Shown here: positions 36,024-45,200 of the stretch, piece by piece | Position numbering within the stretch: the stretch's first letter is position 1 | How the letters are laid out: every line of letters starts with the position of its first letter | Assembly: GCA_025449645.1 (NCBI GenBank) | Contig: JANWIY010000036.1 | Span: 1-47,392, forward strand | DNA length: 47,392 nt | Source: Chitinophagaceae bacterium | GTDB lineage: Bacteria; Bacteroidota; Bacteroidia; Chitinophagales; Chitinophagaceae | Direction of reading: 5' to 3' | The notes under the pieces: model-generated | Database searches by the model: none | What the model saw: the letters and a program-made list of their open reading frames with translations, nothing else | Told to the model about the DNA's origin: nothing | Made by a program: the position numbers and the translations under genes

Positions 36024-38477
36024 ATGATTTTACACTATATTAAGATCGCTTTGCGCAATCTCTCGAAGCAAAAAATTCTTGCTTTCATTAATGTATTCGG
36101 GCTATCTGTAGGCATAGCCTGCTTTAGCCTCTTTTTATTGTATACAGTAAATGAATTCAGTTACGATCGGTTTCATAAAAATGGTAATGAAATATACCGC
36201 GTTATTGACTGGTTTGCCGGAAATAAGGATCGTGAGCCCGGCGGGGATGCATCATCATATACTCCTTTGGGTCCTGCAATGAAAAAAGACCTGCCTGATA
36301 TTGAGAATTTCGTGCGCTTCCAGGAGGGTTGGGGAGAACATTTCGTGAAAGCAGATAATAAGATCAGCCGTTCTTCCATATCCTTTGCTGATCCACAAAT
36401 ACTGAAAGTTTTTTCATTCAGATTAATTGCGGGGAATGCTTCCTATGCTTTGAAAGACCCTCATAACCTTATTTTAACGCGGGAAAAGGCCTTGCAACTA
36501 TTTGGGGGAACAGATATTATCGGGAAAAGACTTGATATAAAAATGGATGATCAGCAGGATCAATTTGAGGCATTTAAGGTTGGTGGCGTTGTTGAAAATA
36601 TACCAGCAACTTCTACCATACAGTTTAACATACTTGGAAATTTTGATTATGTGCTTGGTACTGAAGATGGGAAAGCAAGCGCAGGAAACTGGCATATGAC
36701 CATCGGAATTAACAGCTATGTGCAGGTGAGGAAAGGAAGCCATTTGATGAATGAGCCGAAGAAGCTGGCCGCGTTCAGGCATAAATATTATGCGGATGAT
36801 GAAGCATTTATGCTAAAGTCTGGCCGATGGGATGGCAAAGGCCCATTTCCGCTTAGCTTCAAATTACAGCCCCTTCGCGACATGCACACCAGCGTGAATG
36901 TGGGTGCCGGGGCCCCCGGCAGCACAACCAACCCAAAAAATTTGTGGATACTTATGAGTATTGCGGCCGGAATATTATTGATTGCATGTATCAATTTCAC
37001 CACGCTGGCCATTGGACGCTCTGCAGGGCGGGCAAAAGAAGTCGGCGTAAGAAAAGTAATCGGAAGCGGTCGGAACAAGCTGATTTACCAGTTCCTTACA
37101 GAGTCCATATTATTAAGTACTCTTTCCGGTGCACTTGGATTATTGTTGGCAAATGGACTATTACCTTTTTTTAATCAGCTGTGCGGAAGGCAATTGAGTT
37201 TTTCATTCAGCCAGTTCCCCCAATTAATTTGGATATTGGGTGGATTAATCCTTTTGGTGGGATTGCTGGCAGGAAGTTATCCCGCCTTAGTGTTGTCGGG
37301 ATTCAGGCCCGTGGATGTATTGAAAAGCAGGATCAGATTAGGTGGATCCAATTTTTTCACAAAATCGCTTGTTACTTTTCAATTTGCGCTTTCCATAGCA
37401 TTAATTATTTCTACCCTGATTATTTTCAGGCAACTCCATTTTCTCCGCTCTAAATATCTCGGTCTGACAAAAGAAAATGTCATAGTCATTAATGCGGAAG
37501 GCGTTGATACAAAAAGAATATATCCGTTATTCAGGCAATCATTGCAACCCCAGCGGCAAATTATCGCAGTGGCTGGTTCTGAAATGGGGTTAGGTGAAGG
37601 ACAGGGGCAAATGGGTGAAGGCTATACTTTTGGCGACAAGGAATTTGGCGCTATAGAATATCCTATCGATCAATATTACCTGAAATTAATGGGCATGCGG
37701 TTGATTGCGGGTCGCAATTTTGATCCTGCGATTGCAAGCGATACCACGAATGCCGTTATCATCAATGAAACCCTGGCAAAAACTGTTTTGGGCATGACCG
37801 CAGAAAAAGCAATCGGCCGGCAATTCAAAAGCAGAAGCAATAATTTCAAAACAATAATCGGAGTCATAAGGGATTTTAATTTTGAATCCTTGAACCGTGC
37901 AATAAGGCCACAGTTATTCACCATGCCGGGCAATTTCGCTCCCGCCAAATTTTTTGTGCGAATTCCGCCCGGTGAACCAGGCGCTTCAGTTTCCCTTTTG
38001 GAATCGAAATGGAAGAATATTGTTCCTGATTTGCCCTTTAAATACAGTTTTTTGGACGAAGATCTCGACCGCTTTTATAAATCGGAAGAAAAATGGAGCA
38101 GCATTGTTGGATGGGCTGGTGGCATTTCCATTTTTCTCGCCTGTTTGGGTTTATTCGGCCTGGCCGCATTGGCTGCGATTAACCGCACCAAGGAGATTGG
38201 AATCCGAAAAGTACTGGGCGCATCTGTATCTACCATTGTGCGTTTGTTATCTTTGGATTTTCTAAGGTTAGTGCTGATCGCCTTACTGATCGCATCGCCG
38301 GCCGCATTGTATTTCATGCACAAATGGCTGCTGGATTATGCATACAGGATTGATATTGGCTGGTGGGTATTTGTCATAACAGGAATCATTGCTTTTCTGA
38401 TTGCCTTCCTCACTATTAGCCTTCAGGCTGTGAAAGCAGCTATTGCCAACCCGGTGAAAAGCCTGAGAACGGAGTAG
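36024..38477 (+). CDS. FtsX/MacB-type ABC transporter permease
   Basis: An 817-residue inner-membrane protein with two FtsX halves. The N-terminus (KIALRNLSKQKILAFINVFGLSVGIACFSLF) is the first membrane helix of MacB_PCD/FtsX permeases, followed by a periplasmic domain, three helices around residues 310-430, a second fused copy starting near 445, and the closing AINRTKEIGIRKVLGAS cluster with three more helices. Such permeases work with a separate ATPase in lipoprotein release, peptide export or signalling; no ATPase gene is in the window, as is usual for Bacteroidota orphans of this group. It is bracketed by two octamer inverted-repeat elements (about 175 bases before, 6 bases after). Confidence 0.93.
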   Translation: MILHYIKIALRNLSKQKILAFINVFGLSVGIACFSLFLLYTVNEFSYDRFHKNGNEIYRVIDWFAGNKDREPGGDASSYTPLGPAMKKDLPDIENFVRFQEGWGEHFVKADNKISRSSISFADPQILKVFSFRLIAGNASYALKDPHNLILTREKALQLFGGTDIIGKRLDIKMDDQQDQFEAFKVGGVVENIPATSTIQFNILGNFDYVLGTEDGKASAGNWHMTIGINSYVQVRKGSHLMNEPKKLAAFRHKYYADDEAFMLKSGRWDGKGPFPLSFKLQPLRDMHTSVNVGAGAPGSTTNPKNLWILMSIAAGILLIACINFTTLAIGRSAGRAKEVGVRKVIGSGRNKLIYQFLTESILLSTLSGALGLLLANGLLPFFNQLCGRQLSFSFSQFPQLIWILGGLILLVGLLAGSYPALVLSGFRPVDVLKSRIRLGGSNFFTKSLVTFQFALSIALIISTLIIFRQLHFLRSKYLGLTKENVIVINAEGVDTKRIYPLFRQSLQPQRQIIAVAGSEMGLGEGQGQMGEGYTFGDKEFGAIEYPIDQYYLKLMGMRLIAGRNFDPAIASDTTNAVIINETLAKTVLGMTAEKAIGRQFKSRSNNFKTIIGVIRDFNFESLNRAIRPQLFTMPGNFAPAKFFVRIPPGEPGASVSLLESKWKNIVPDLPFKYSFLDEDLDRFYKSEEKWSSIVGWAGGISIFLACLGLFGLAALAAINRTKEIGIRKVLGASVSTIVRLLSLDFLRLVLIALLIASPAALYFMHKWLLDYAYRIDIGWWVFVITGIIAFLIAFLTISLQAVKAAIANPVKSLRTE

Positions 38478-38482
38478 GGTGG

Positions 38483-38617
38483 AATGTGGTAATTTGAAAA
38501 TGTGCTAATGTGCTAATATGCTAATGTGTAAATGCGTAAATGTGTAAACATGAAAATGAGAGGAGGTTGTCAGGCTGAATTAATTAACACATTTTCGCAT
38601 TTTCAAATTAGCACATT
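38483..38617. repeat. Inverted octamer-repeat element (AATGTGNN units), copy 2
   Basis: Ten consecutive 8-base units from 38483 to 38562 (including AATGTGCT twice, AATATGCT, AATGTGTA, AATGCGTA, AATGTGTA) face four units in reverse orientation at 38584-38617 (TTAACACA, TTTTCGCA, TTTTCAAA, TTAGCACA), with a 21-base spacer. It starts six bases after the permease stop and ends just before the stop of the convergent CoA-binding gene, so it could also terminate both transcripts. Confidence 0.9.
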
Positions 38618-38622
38618 TGCCC

Positions 38623-38994
38623 TCAGTATTGCCCGGTAGAAAGCAGCACGAGGGTGCATGCTTCCTGTACATTTATGCCCCGGTTCTTTATGAGCTTTTC
38701 CAATTCCGGGTTTTCAGCACCCGGATTAAATATGACTCTTTTGGGATTTAAGGAAAGTATATAATTGTAGTAAGCTTTCTGGTTATTGGGGTTCAGGTAG
38801 AGGGTCACGGTATCAATATCCTGAACAGGACTCGTTTCGGTTTGAACGGGAACATCTTCCACCATGGCTTTTCTTTTACCGATGCCAATCACCGGATGGC
38901 CATGCGCACGCAATCTTTTTATAGCCAGGTTACTATACCTCTCAGGATTATCCGAAGCTCCGAGAACAATTGTTTTTTTTGGCGGGGAAGACAT
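38623..38994 (-). CDS. CoA-binding domain protein (YccU-like)
   Basis: A 123-residue Rossmann-fold protein of the CoA_binding_2 group. TIVLGASDNPERYSNLA near the N-terminus is the nucleotide-binding loop, and IFNPGAEN and the final CTLVLLSTGQY match the family's conserved C-terminal blocks. The proteins bind coenzyme A; their cellular role is unknown. A single gene between a repeat element and the TonB-C gene. Confidence 0.88.
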   Translation of the reverse strand: MSSPPKKTIVLGASDNPERYSNLAIKRLRAHGHPVIGIGKRKAMVEDVPVQTETSPVQDIDTVTLYLNPNNQKAYYNYILSLNPKRVIFNPGAENPELEKLIKNRGINVQEACTLVLLSTGQY

Positions 38995-39033
38995 AGATAA
39001 TAAACAATCAAATGGGCCAAATGTTCACCCGGA

Positions 39034-39786
39034 TCATTGCGATTGCAATACAAACTGTATTGGCTGGACCTTATAGGTTTTTGCCGCCTTTCCATGTTTA
39101 AGACCAGGAACCCATTTGCCCGAAAGCTTAATGATGCGCAAGGCTTCCCGGTCCAATGAATATTCTACCGATTTTGAAATTACAGGATCGATCACATTTC
39201 CTTGTTCGTCTACTGTGAAAGCGGTTCTGACTTCGCCCTGTTTTTCAGATTCAACTGCCCGCTCAGGGTAATGTAGATTTTTCCCCAAATAGCGTTGCCA
39301 TTGTGAACTTCCGCCAACATATTGGGATTCTTTGTCTCCTGCTTCATCATCCTCATCGTCAGCCGAGTCATCCTTACTGTAATTAATAGTTTTGATCAGG
39401 CTATCATGCACATAATCATATTGCATGGCTTCGTTCAGGGACTCGCCCGGTAAAAGAAGGTATTTATAAAAACTTCCTTCCTTTTTTCCGTTCTCATAAT
39501 GGCCCATGGAATCCAGATTCCCTGTTTTATAATAATAAGATACCAATCCATTCAATACTGTACCATCATGGTCTTTGTACGTTTCCATCTTTATCATCGG
39601 CCCCCACATATGATAATAATTATAAACCCAGTTGCTATCTTCATTTTCATGAATCCAAAGCAGGTATTTGGCTGAATCCACGACCGTTTGTTTCCAGTTC
39701 GTGTCCAGAACATAAAATGATTCTTTGGCTTGGGAAAAGGCGCAGAAAGAACAAAGTGTGCAGGAAAGAGTTAGTATTGTTTTCAT
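39034..39786 (-). CDS. Exported YwqK-like/TonB C-terminal domain protein
   Basis: A 250-residue protein with a signal peptide (ending near CAFSQA). The middle has YwqK/MORN-like repeats (GLVSYYYKTGNLDSMGHYENG, GKKEGSFYKY), and the last 95 residues form a TonB-C-like domain (YPERAVESEKQGEVRTAF, DEQGNVIDP, WVPGLKHGKAAKT). Bacteroidota encode many such proteins without a TonB transmembrane anchor; they may bind the periplasmic face of TonB-dependent receptors or the cell wall. No receptor gene is nearby, so the role is unknown. Confidence 0.85.
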   Translation of the reverse strand: MKTILTLSCTLCSFCAFSQAKESFYVLDTNWKQTVVDSAKYLLWIHENEDSNWVYNYYHMWGPMIKMETYKDHDGTVLNGLVSYYYKTGNLDSMGHYENGKKEGSFYKYLLLPGESLNEAMQYDYVHDSLIKTINYSKDDSADDEDDEAGDKESQYVGGSSQWQRYLGKNLHYPERAVESEKQGEVRTAFTVDEQGNVIDPVISKSVEYSLDREALRIIKLSGKWVPGLKHGKAAKTYKVQPIQFVLQSQ

Positions 39787-39989
39787 GAGAAATATGCAAA
39801 GTAATATACGATATTATTCAATTAAAATTACAAGTTCCGGTAAGAAGCTGTCCGTTGAACCCACTGCAATTTCCCTGAAAGAAATCGTTCATATATTTAT
39901 TCCCGGGAGCCTGGGAATGAGTGTGGTGTAATCAGCCGGCAGGGATTTTTTCCACCTTACGCATCAGTTTTCATTTCTTATATTGCCAG

Positions 39990-42200
39990 ATGCAGGAAAC
40001 AGACCTTTCCAATGCTGACTTTCAGCTTGCTCTGCAGTTCGTCAATCAAACTGCCCAGCATATTTTTCTTACCGGAAAGGCGGGAACCGGCAAAACTACT
40101 TTCCTGAAATATATCAGGGATCATGCCAATAAGAAAATGGCGGTTGTTGCTCCGACGGGCGTTGCGGCCATTAACGCGGGAGGAGTCACCATGCATTCTT
40201 TTTTTCAACTGCCCTTCCGCCCGTTTATTCCCGGAACGCTGAGCGGCTGGAGCCAGTCCGGCCAGTGTATAGATGAATCCACTCTTTTGAAAAACATTCG
40301 CTTCTCCCCAGCAAAAAAGGAGCTCATTCAGGAACTGGATCTGCTGGTGATCGATGAAGTGAGCATGCTGCGCGCCGATATGCTGGACGCGATGGATGCA
40401 GTGCTCAGGTATTACAGGAAAATTTCACGGCCTTTCGGCGGCCTTCAGGTCCTTTTTATCGGGGATCTTTTCCAGCTTGCCCCTGTGGTCGATAAATCAT
40501 CATGGGAGACGCTAAAGAACTACTATCAGAGCCCTTTCTTTTTTGACGCCCTGGTCCTGAAGAATTGCTCTATGGTAAATATTTCATTGAAGAAGATCTA
40601 CCGTCAAAAAGATGCGTCATTTATAGAACTGCTGAACGGCATTCGCAATAATGCCATTTCCGAAAATGAACTGGATATTCTTCATAAACGGTATGAACCC
40701 GGATTTCAACCGGCCTATGGTGATCATTACATCACCCTGACCACGCACAATACAAGGGCAGATGCAATTAATAGATGTGAACTGGAAAAATTGTCCGGCT
40801 CAGCCTATTCTTTTGAAGCCGAGGTCAATGGCGATTTTGACCCCGGATCCGTGAATGCAGAAACCCAATTGTACCTGAAGAAGGGAGCGCAGGTGATGTT
40901 CGTAAAAAACGATAAGGGCGAGAACCGGCGGTACTTCAATGGTAAGATTGGGGCCATAAGCAGTATCACCCAAAGTGAAATCCGGGTGCGCTTCCCGGAT
41001 GAAACGGGTGAGCTCATGATAGAAAAAGAAACCTGGAATAATATCCGGTATCATTATGACCGCGAGAAAGGGACGGTGGAAGAAGAAACAATTGGCAGTT
41101 TTATTCAATACCCCGTGAGACTGGCCTGGTCCATAACCATTCATAAGAGTCAGGGTCTGACATTTGAGAAAGCAATCATCGATGCGGGCGCATCTTTTGC
41201 TCCGGGTCAGGTTTATGTTGCCCTAAGCAGGCTCACTTCCCTGGAAGGATTAGTATTGTGTTCGCGCATTCATTCGGGCAGCATTATGACTGACCCGCGG
41301 GTGATTGGTTTTTCACAGGTTGAGGAAGCGGCCGTCCTTTTACAGGAACGACTGCAACAGGAGCAGGCCGTTTTTGTACTTCGCCTGATTGAAGAAGCTT
41401 TCCAATGGACTAAAATCTCCACTGCATTCCGGAATCATTTTGAATCGCATGGGAATCTTCTGATTAAGTCAAAAGATCAATCGGCGGAATGGGCAAAGCG
41501 CATGCTGGATAAAGCAGCAGAAGAATTGCTGGTGGCAGAGCGTTTTGGTAAGCAGCTTTCAACGCTTTTATTATCCGCAAAGGAAGATGGGTATGGGCCC
41601 CTGCAGGAAAGGATTGCTGCAGCCTGCAGCTATTTCTTTAAGGTGATTGATCTGCTGTTGGGTGCCGTTGAAAAGCGAAAAAAAGAATCAAAAAAAGTGG
41701 CCAGGGCCAGGAAATATGCAAAAGAATTAGCCGGACTGGAAAGAGTATTGCTTTTTAAAAAGGGTCAGCTTAACCAGGCTTTGCGGATGGGAGAAGGCCT
41801 TGTAAAAGGAATGGATGTAAATGATTTGTTTGATATGATCAACCCTGCTTTACCAGCGATTGAAATAGGGAAAAAAGAGGAGCAGGCCCCGAAATTAAAA
41901 AAGGGAGAGACCCGGCGATTAAGCCTTGCTCTGTTCAGGGAAAATAAAACTATTCCCGAAATCGCCGGGCTTCGCGGGCTTGCCATTACAACTATTGAGA
42001 ATCATCTGGCTTCATTTATCACGACAGGAGAATTGGATATTCACGAGTTGGTGCCCCGGGAAAAGATAGAAACCATCCAGTCAGCGATAAGGGTTGCCGG
42101 AGATGCCCTGCTCGGTCCTATTAAGGAAAAATTGGGAGGATCATTTTCTTACCTTGAAATCAAGGCAGTAATGAAATACCGGGAAAAAATAATGAATTGA
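39990..42200 (+). CDS. PIF1-like superfamily 1 helicase with C-terminal helix-turn-helix
   Basis: A 736-residue ATP-dependent DNA helicase. Walker A GKAGTGKT (29-36), motif VAPTGVAAINAGGVTMHSF, Walker B LLVIDEVSML, and the late ITIHKSQGLTFEKAIID and VYVALSRLTSLEGLVL blocks are those of the PIF1/RecD-like group. The C-terminal part ends in a helix-turn-helix (TIPEIAGLRGLAITTIENHL) of the helicase HTH_40 type. Start at 39990 chosen because the family begins close before the Walker A motif; a start at 39921 would add 23 residues without similarity. A small hairpin at 39900-39917 lies in the leader. PIF1-type helicases resolve DNA structures such as G-quadruplexes; that is family knowledge. Confidence 0.92.
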   Translation: MQETDLSNADFQLALQFVNQTAQHIFLTGKAGTGKTTFLKYIRDHANKKMAVVAPTGVAAINAGGVTMHSFFQLPFRPFIPGTLSGWSQSGQCIDESTLLKNIRFSPAKKELIQELDLLVIDEVSMLRADMLDAMDAVLRYYRKISRPFGGLQVLFIGDLFQLAPVVDKSSWETLKNYYQSPFFFDALVLKNCSMVNISLKKIYRQKDASFIELLNGIRNNAISENELDILHKRYEPGFQPAYGDHYITLTTHNTRADAINRCELEKLSGSAYSFEAEVNGDFDPGSVNAETQLYLKKGAQVMFVKNDKGENRRYFNGKIGAISSITQSEIRVRFPDETGELMIEKETWNNIRYHYDREKGTVEEETIGSFIQYPVRLAWSITIHKSQGLTFEKAIIDAGASFAPGQVYVALSRLTSLEGLVLCSRIHSGSIMTDPRVIGFSQVEEAAVLLQERLQQEQAVFVLRLIEEAFQWTKISTAFRNHFESHGNLLIKSKDQSAEWAKRMLDKAAEELLVAERFGKQLSTLLLSAKEDGYGPLQERIAAACSYFFKVIDLLLGAVEKRKKESKKVARARKYAKELAGLERVLLFKKGQLNQALRMGEGLVKGMDVNDLFDMINPALPAIEIGKKEEQAPKLKKGETRRLSLALFRENKTIPEIAGLRGLAITTIENHLASFITTGELDIHELVPREKIETIQSAIRVAGDALLGPIKEKLGGSFSYLEIKAVMKYREKIMN

Positions 42201-42236
42201 CAAGTTGAAAGGAAAAATACGTGCTATTTACGGTGC

Positions 42237-43373
42237 CTAAAATTTTTCACCATGTGTGCTCCGGATAAGACTGCGGATAATACCGGGAAAGGGCCTCAGC
42301 GAGCGAAGGAGCAGGGCGGATAAAAAAGGATTGCCGAAAAAACGCTGAAGCATGCGTCCCGTCCGAAGGCGTCTCCCGAAAGTGCGGCTCCACTGCTTTT
42401 GATAATCGGCCTCCATCCGGGCACGATCATAAATATGACAGAAAAATTTATCCAGGCAGGCTGCCGCAATCTTTGATCCGTGCAGGGCCATGCTCATACC
42501 GTTTCCGCATAAGGGCGTGATCGTTCCGGCTGCATCGCCCACACATAAAACATGATCTACAAGCTGTGTCTTTTTTGCAAAGCTGATCTGTGAAATTGTC
42601 AACGGACTTTCATACAATTTTTCCACATTTGCGAACAACTCGCGAAGTTTCGGATTTTGCTCGAGTATCCTGTTTTCCATTTCCTGAATGGAATGCCCGC
42701 TTTTTTTTAAATTTTTTGCCATTGTCAGATAGCAAAGGCAATAACGGTCTTCCTCGATTTTGGACATTCCGCAATAACCTCCGGAGAAATTGTGCAGGGC
42801 AATCTCTTTTGCGGGGAATGACGCACGGACATGATATTTTACGCCGACATAATTTGCCTTACGGGAAGAATGTATGAAAGATCGATTCCATTTTACATCC
42901 AGGTTGCTTCTTTTTCCATAACAGCCGCAAACAGTCCGGGCCCGGAACAGGCCAGCGGAAGTGCTGATGGTGAAAATTTCTTTTTCGAATGCTGTTCCGG
43001 TAACTCTTGTATTTTCAAAAAGGAATGTGCCTTCCTTCTTCGCAATACCTGCGAGTGCCGCATCCAGCTTGAACCGGCTGATGCCAAAACCGCCCAAAGG
43101 CAGAAATTCTGTAATGGAACTTCCATTAGGCGCACTGATCGTTACCTGCTCAATCTGTGGAAGGTCCCAATCATTCAGAGGCAGCCCTAATTGGTTCAGA
43201 AAATCCCAACTCTCCATACTGATATATTCACCGCAAACCTTGTGAAAAGGATAGGTTTCTTTTTCAAATAAACCGATGCGATAACCTTTGCGCGAAAGTA
43301 GAATAGCGAGCGATAATCCGGCTAAACCGCCTCCTATAATGGCTGTATCGAATATGGCAGGAGGATTGGTCAT
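42237..43373 (-). CDS. FAD-dependent oxidoreductase of the type III PKS operon
   Basis: A 378-residue flavoprotein with the N-terminal FAD motif DTAIIGGGLAGLSLA (10-24), FHKVCGEYIS after it, and the C-terminal VGDAAGTITPLCGNGM block, placing it in the geranylgeranyl-reductase/aromatic-hydroxylase superfamily. The start at 43373 overlaps the methyltransferase stop by four bases (ATGA), so translation is coupled. In the Streptomyces srs pathway the matching gene (SrsC) hydroxylates the methylated alkylresorcinol to a quinol; reduction of prenyl double bonds is the other plausible reaction given the UbiA gene. The sequence alone does not decide. It is the last gene of a four-gene operon. Confidence 0.87.
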   Translation of the reverse strand: MTNPPAIFDTAIIGGGLAGLSLAILLSRKGYRIGLFEKETYPFHKVCGEYISMESWDFLNQLGLPLNDWDLPQIEQVTISAPNGSSITEFLPLGGFGISRFKLDAALAGIAKKEGTFLFENTRVTGTAFEKEIFTISTSAGLFRARTVCGCYGKRSNLDVKWNRSFIHSSRKANYVGVKYHVRASFPAKEIALHNFSGGYCGMSKIEEDRYCLCYLTMAKNLKKSGHSIQEMENRILEQNPKLRELFANVEKLYESPLTISQISFAKKTQLVDHVLCVGDAAGTITPLCGNGMSMALHGSKIAAACLDKFFCHIYDRARMEADYQKQWSRTFGRRLRTGRMLQRFFGNPFLSALLLRSLRPFPGIIRSLIRSTHGEKF

Positions 43374-44062
43374 GATGGAACGATCAGGAGCCAGCGGAAT
43401 GCCCATTTCCATTTGAGCGTATAATGAAGTATGCCGGCCTTATGTAATATATTTTTCAATTCATTTTTTTTGAAACCCCGCAGTACAGACAAAGGCGCAT
43501 CATGCTTTACCAGGTATGAACGCGAAAAAAAAACCGTCAATACCCGGATCGCATAGTACGCCAGGCGATGCCGGTGCAAGTCATTGATAAAAAATCCTTT
43601 GTTTGTATTTTGGCGCATCCAGCGAAACATATCGGTCAGCTGTTCTTCGGTGAAATGATGGCAAAATAATGATGAAAAAAGGATATCCGGCTTTGTATCA
43701 AAAATAACCTTACGGTAATCACTTACAATGAACTCGGGTAGTTTTTTCCAGGCTCCCTTTTCTGCCACCGCAATACAATCAGGATTCAGATCAATGCCGG
43801 TACAGTGAAGTGATGTTTGAAAAGAACCCATGCTCGTCTGGATGGCGCGCAGATTATCACCGCCGCCACAGCCGATCTCACAGACAGTAATATTTCGATG
43901 ATGGTTAGCTGCCAGGGATTTAAAACCATCAACGGTAACTGTATGGCCACCAAGGCTGCGGTTGATTACTTCAAGTTCGTACAGATTCCGGGCGATGTCC
44001 GCTGCGGGAATACCTGACTGGTCAAGTAGTTCCTGTTTATAGCTGCGATGGATAAAATCCAT
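43370..44062 (-). CDS. SAM-dependent methyltransferase of the type III PKS operon
   Basis: A 230-residue class I methyltransferase. Motif I is VCEIGCGGGDN and an acidic CTGIDLNPD follows as motif II. It lies 26 bases after the type III PKS gene and is coupled to the flavoprotein gene. In the srsABC pathway of Streptomyces the corresponding SrsB methylates an alkylresorcinol hydroxyl; a similar O- or C-methylation is the inferred role. The substrate is unknown. No odd features. Confidence 0.88.
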   Translation of the reverse strand: MDFIHRSYKQELLDQSGIPAADIARNLYELEVINRSLGGHTVTVDGFKSLAANHHRNITVCEIGCGGGDNLRAIQTSMGSFQTSLHCTGIDLNPDCIAVAEKGAWKKLPEFIVSDYRKVIFDTKPDILFSSLFCHHFTEEQLTDMFRWMRQNTNKGFFINDLHRHRLAYYAIRVLTVFFSRSYLVKHDAPLSVLRGFKKNELKNILHKAGILHYTLKWKWAFRWLLIVPS

Positions 44063-44088
44063 AGGACAATGTAAGGGAATTCTGCAGG

Positions 44089-45177
44089 CTAATTGCCCGC
44101 AATAAAGGTTTCCATGGTGAGACCAGGTCCGAATGCCGCCCCGAATACAGTATGTTGTGCACCATTTTGGAATTTGTTTAGAAGTCTGTCAAGTACAAAC
44201 AGAATGGTCGGAGATGACATATTCCCAAAATCGTGCAGCACCTCATAACAGGCATCCAGTTTTTCCTTTGGCAACTTCAAACTTTTTTCAATGGCTTCCA
44301 GAATTTTTCTGCCTCCGGGATGAATACACCAGTCTGTAATGGATTCTCCGGTAAGACGCAGTTTTTTGAGCGCATTATCCACCAGGTTTTTGAAATCCTC
44401 TTCAATCAGGTTCGGCACATAGCTGCGCAGGGTCATTTCGAACCCTGTGGAAGATAATTCCCAGCTCATATCCTGTTTTCCCCTCGGTATTATCTCAGCA
44501 TAAAATCCCTGAATTCTCAGGCCCTCCGTCTTATCTGATTCACCTGTAACCAAAACGGCTGCCGATCCATCGCCGAAAAGAAGGCTTGAAGTAATATTAT
44601 CGCTGCTGACTTCCTGCTGGAAATGCAGGGTGCAAAGCTCGGTGCAAACGATCATCACCCGCGCATCGGGTTCAGATTTACAGATTGTATCGGCCAGCTT
44701 CAAAGCATGAACAGCAGCGTAGCAGCCCATAAAATTTACGGAAGTCCTGAAAATATTTCGGGGAAGATCCAGCAATTCCACCAATTGCAGATCCAGGCCG
44801 GGAGCACTCAAGCCAGTACAGGTTACCGTGATGAGATGGGTAATTTCCTTTGGAGAGATCCTGTTTTTCAGACAATTCCGAATGGCTTCCGCTGACAGTC
44901 CTGGCGCAAATTGGTTAAATAATTTCATCCTGTGTTCAAGAGTGGGAATGGGTTCCAGATTTTCCGCAGCGGGATAAAAGGTCCAGCTTTCCGGCGGTCT
45001 GCTATAATCAGACAGGATAGAATACCGGTTCGAGATGCCGCTCTGATGATACAGGTACTTCAATTTCCTGCGATCTTTCTCATTGAAAGCATAGATGCGG
45101 CTCATAAAACCCAGGATCTCGTCCTGATTATGTTTAAATCGCGGAAGAGCCGTACCGATAGATATGATCTTACTCAA
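44089..45177 (-). CDS. Type III polyketide synthase (chalcone/stilbene synthase family)
   Basis: A 362-residue homodimeric ketosynthase that extends an acyl-CoA starter with malonyl-CoA units and cyclises the chain. The catalytic triad is complete: Cys152 in NFMGCYAAVHAL, His286 in CIHPGG, Asn319 in HDFGNMSS. GDGSAAVLV and the final AFGPGLTMETF block are also typical. Bacterial members make alkylpyrones, alkylresorcinols or phloroglucinols. With the methyltransferase and flavoprotein downstream and a UbiA prenyltransferase upstream (23-base gap), an alkylresorcinol- or hydroquinone-type lipid is the likeliest product; this is inference. No dedicated starter-activating enzyme lies in the window. 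Confidence 0.95.
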   Translation of the reverse strand: MSKIISIGTALPRFKHNQDEILGFMSRIYAFNEKDRRKLKYLYHQSGISNRYSILSDYSRPPESWTFYPAAENLEPIPTLEHRMKLFNQFAPGLSAEAIRNCLKNRISPKEITHLITVTCTGLSAPGLDLQLVELLDLPRNIFRTSVNFMGCYAAVHALKLADTICKSEPDARVMIVCTELCTLHFQQEVSSDNITSSLLFGDGSAAVLVTGESDKTEGLRIQGFYAEIIPRGKQDMSWELSSTGFEMTLRSYVPNLIEEDFKNLVDNALKKLRLTGESITDWCIHPGGRKILEAIEKSLKLPKEKLDACYEVLHDFGNMSSPTILFVLDRLLNKFQNGAQHTVFGAAFGPGLTMETFIAGN

Positions 45178-45200
45178 TAATGCTAATTAAAAGTTATTCT

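Noticed and set aside
38483-38617. Short regular repeats resembling a CRISPR array
   Set aside because: The unit is only 8 bases, there are no unique spacers, and half the array is inverted. No cas genes are nearby.
39725-39931. 68-codon + strand frame before the helicase
   Set aside because: It overlaps the start of the TonB-C gene on the other strand and has no domain or conserved feature.
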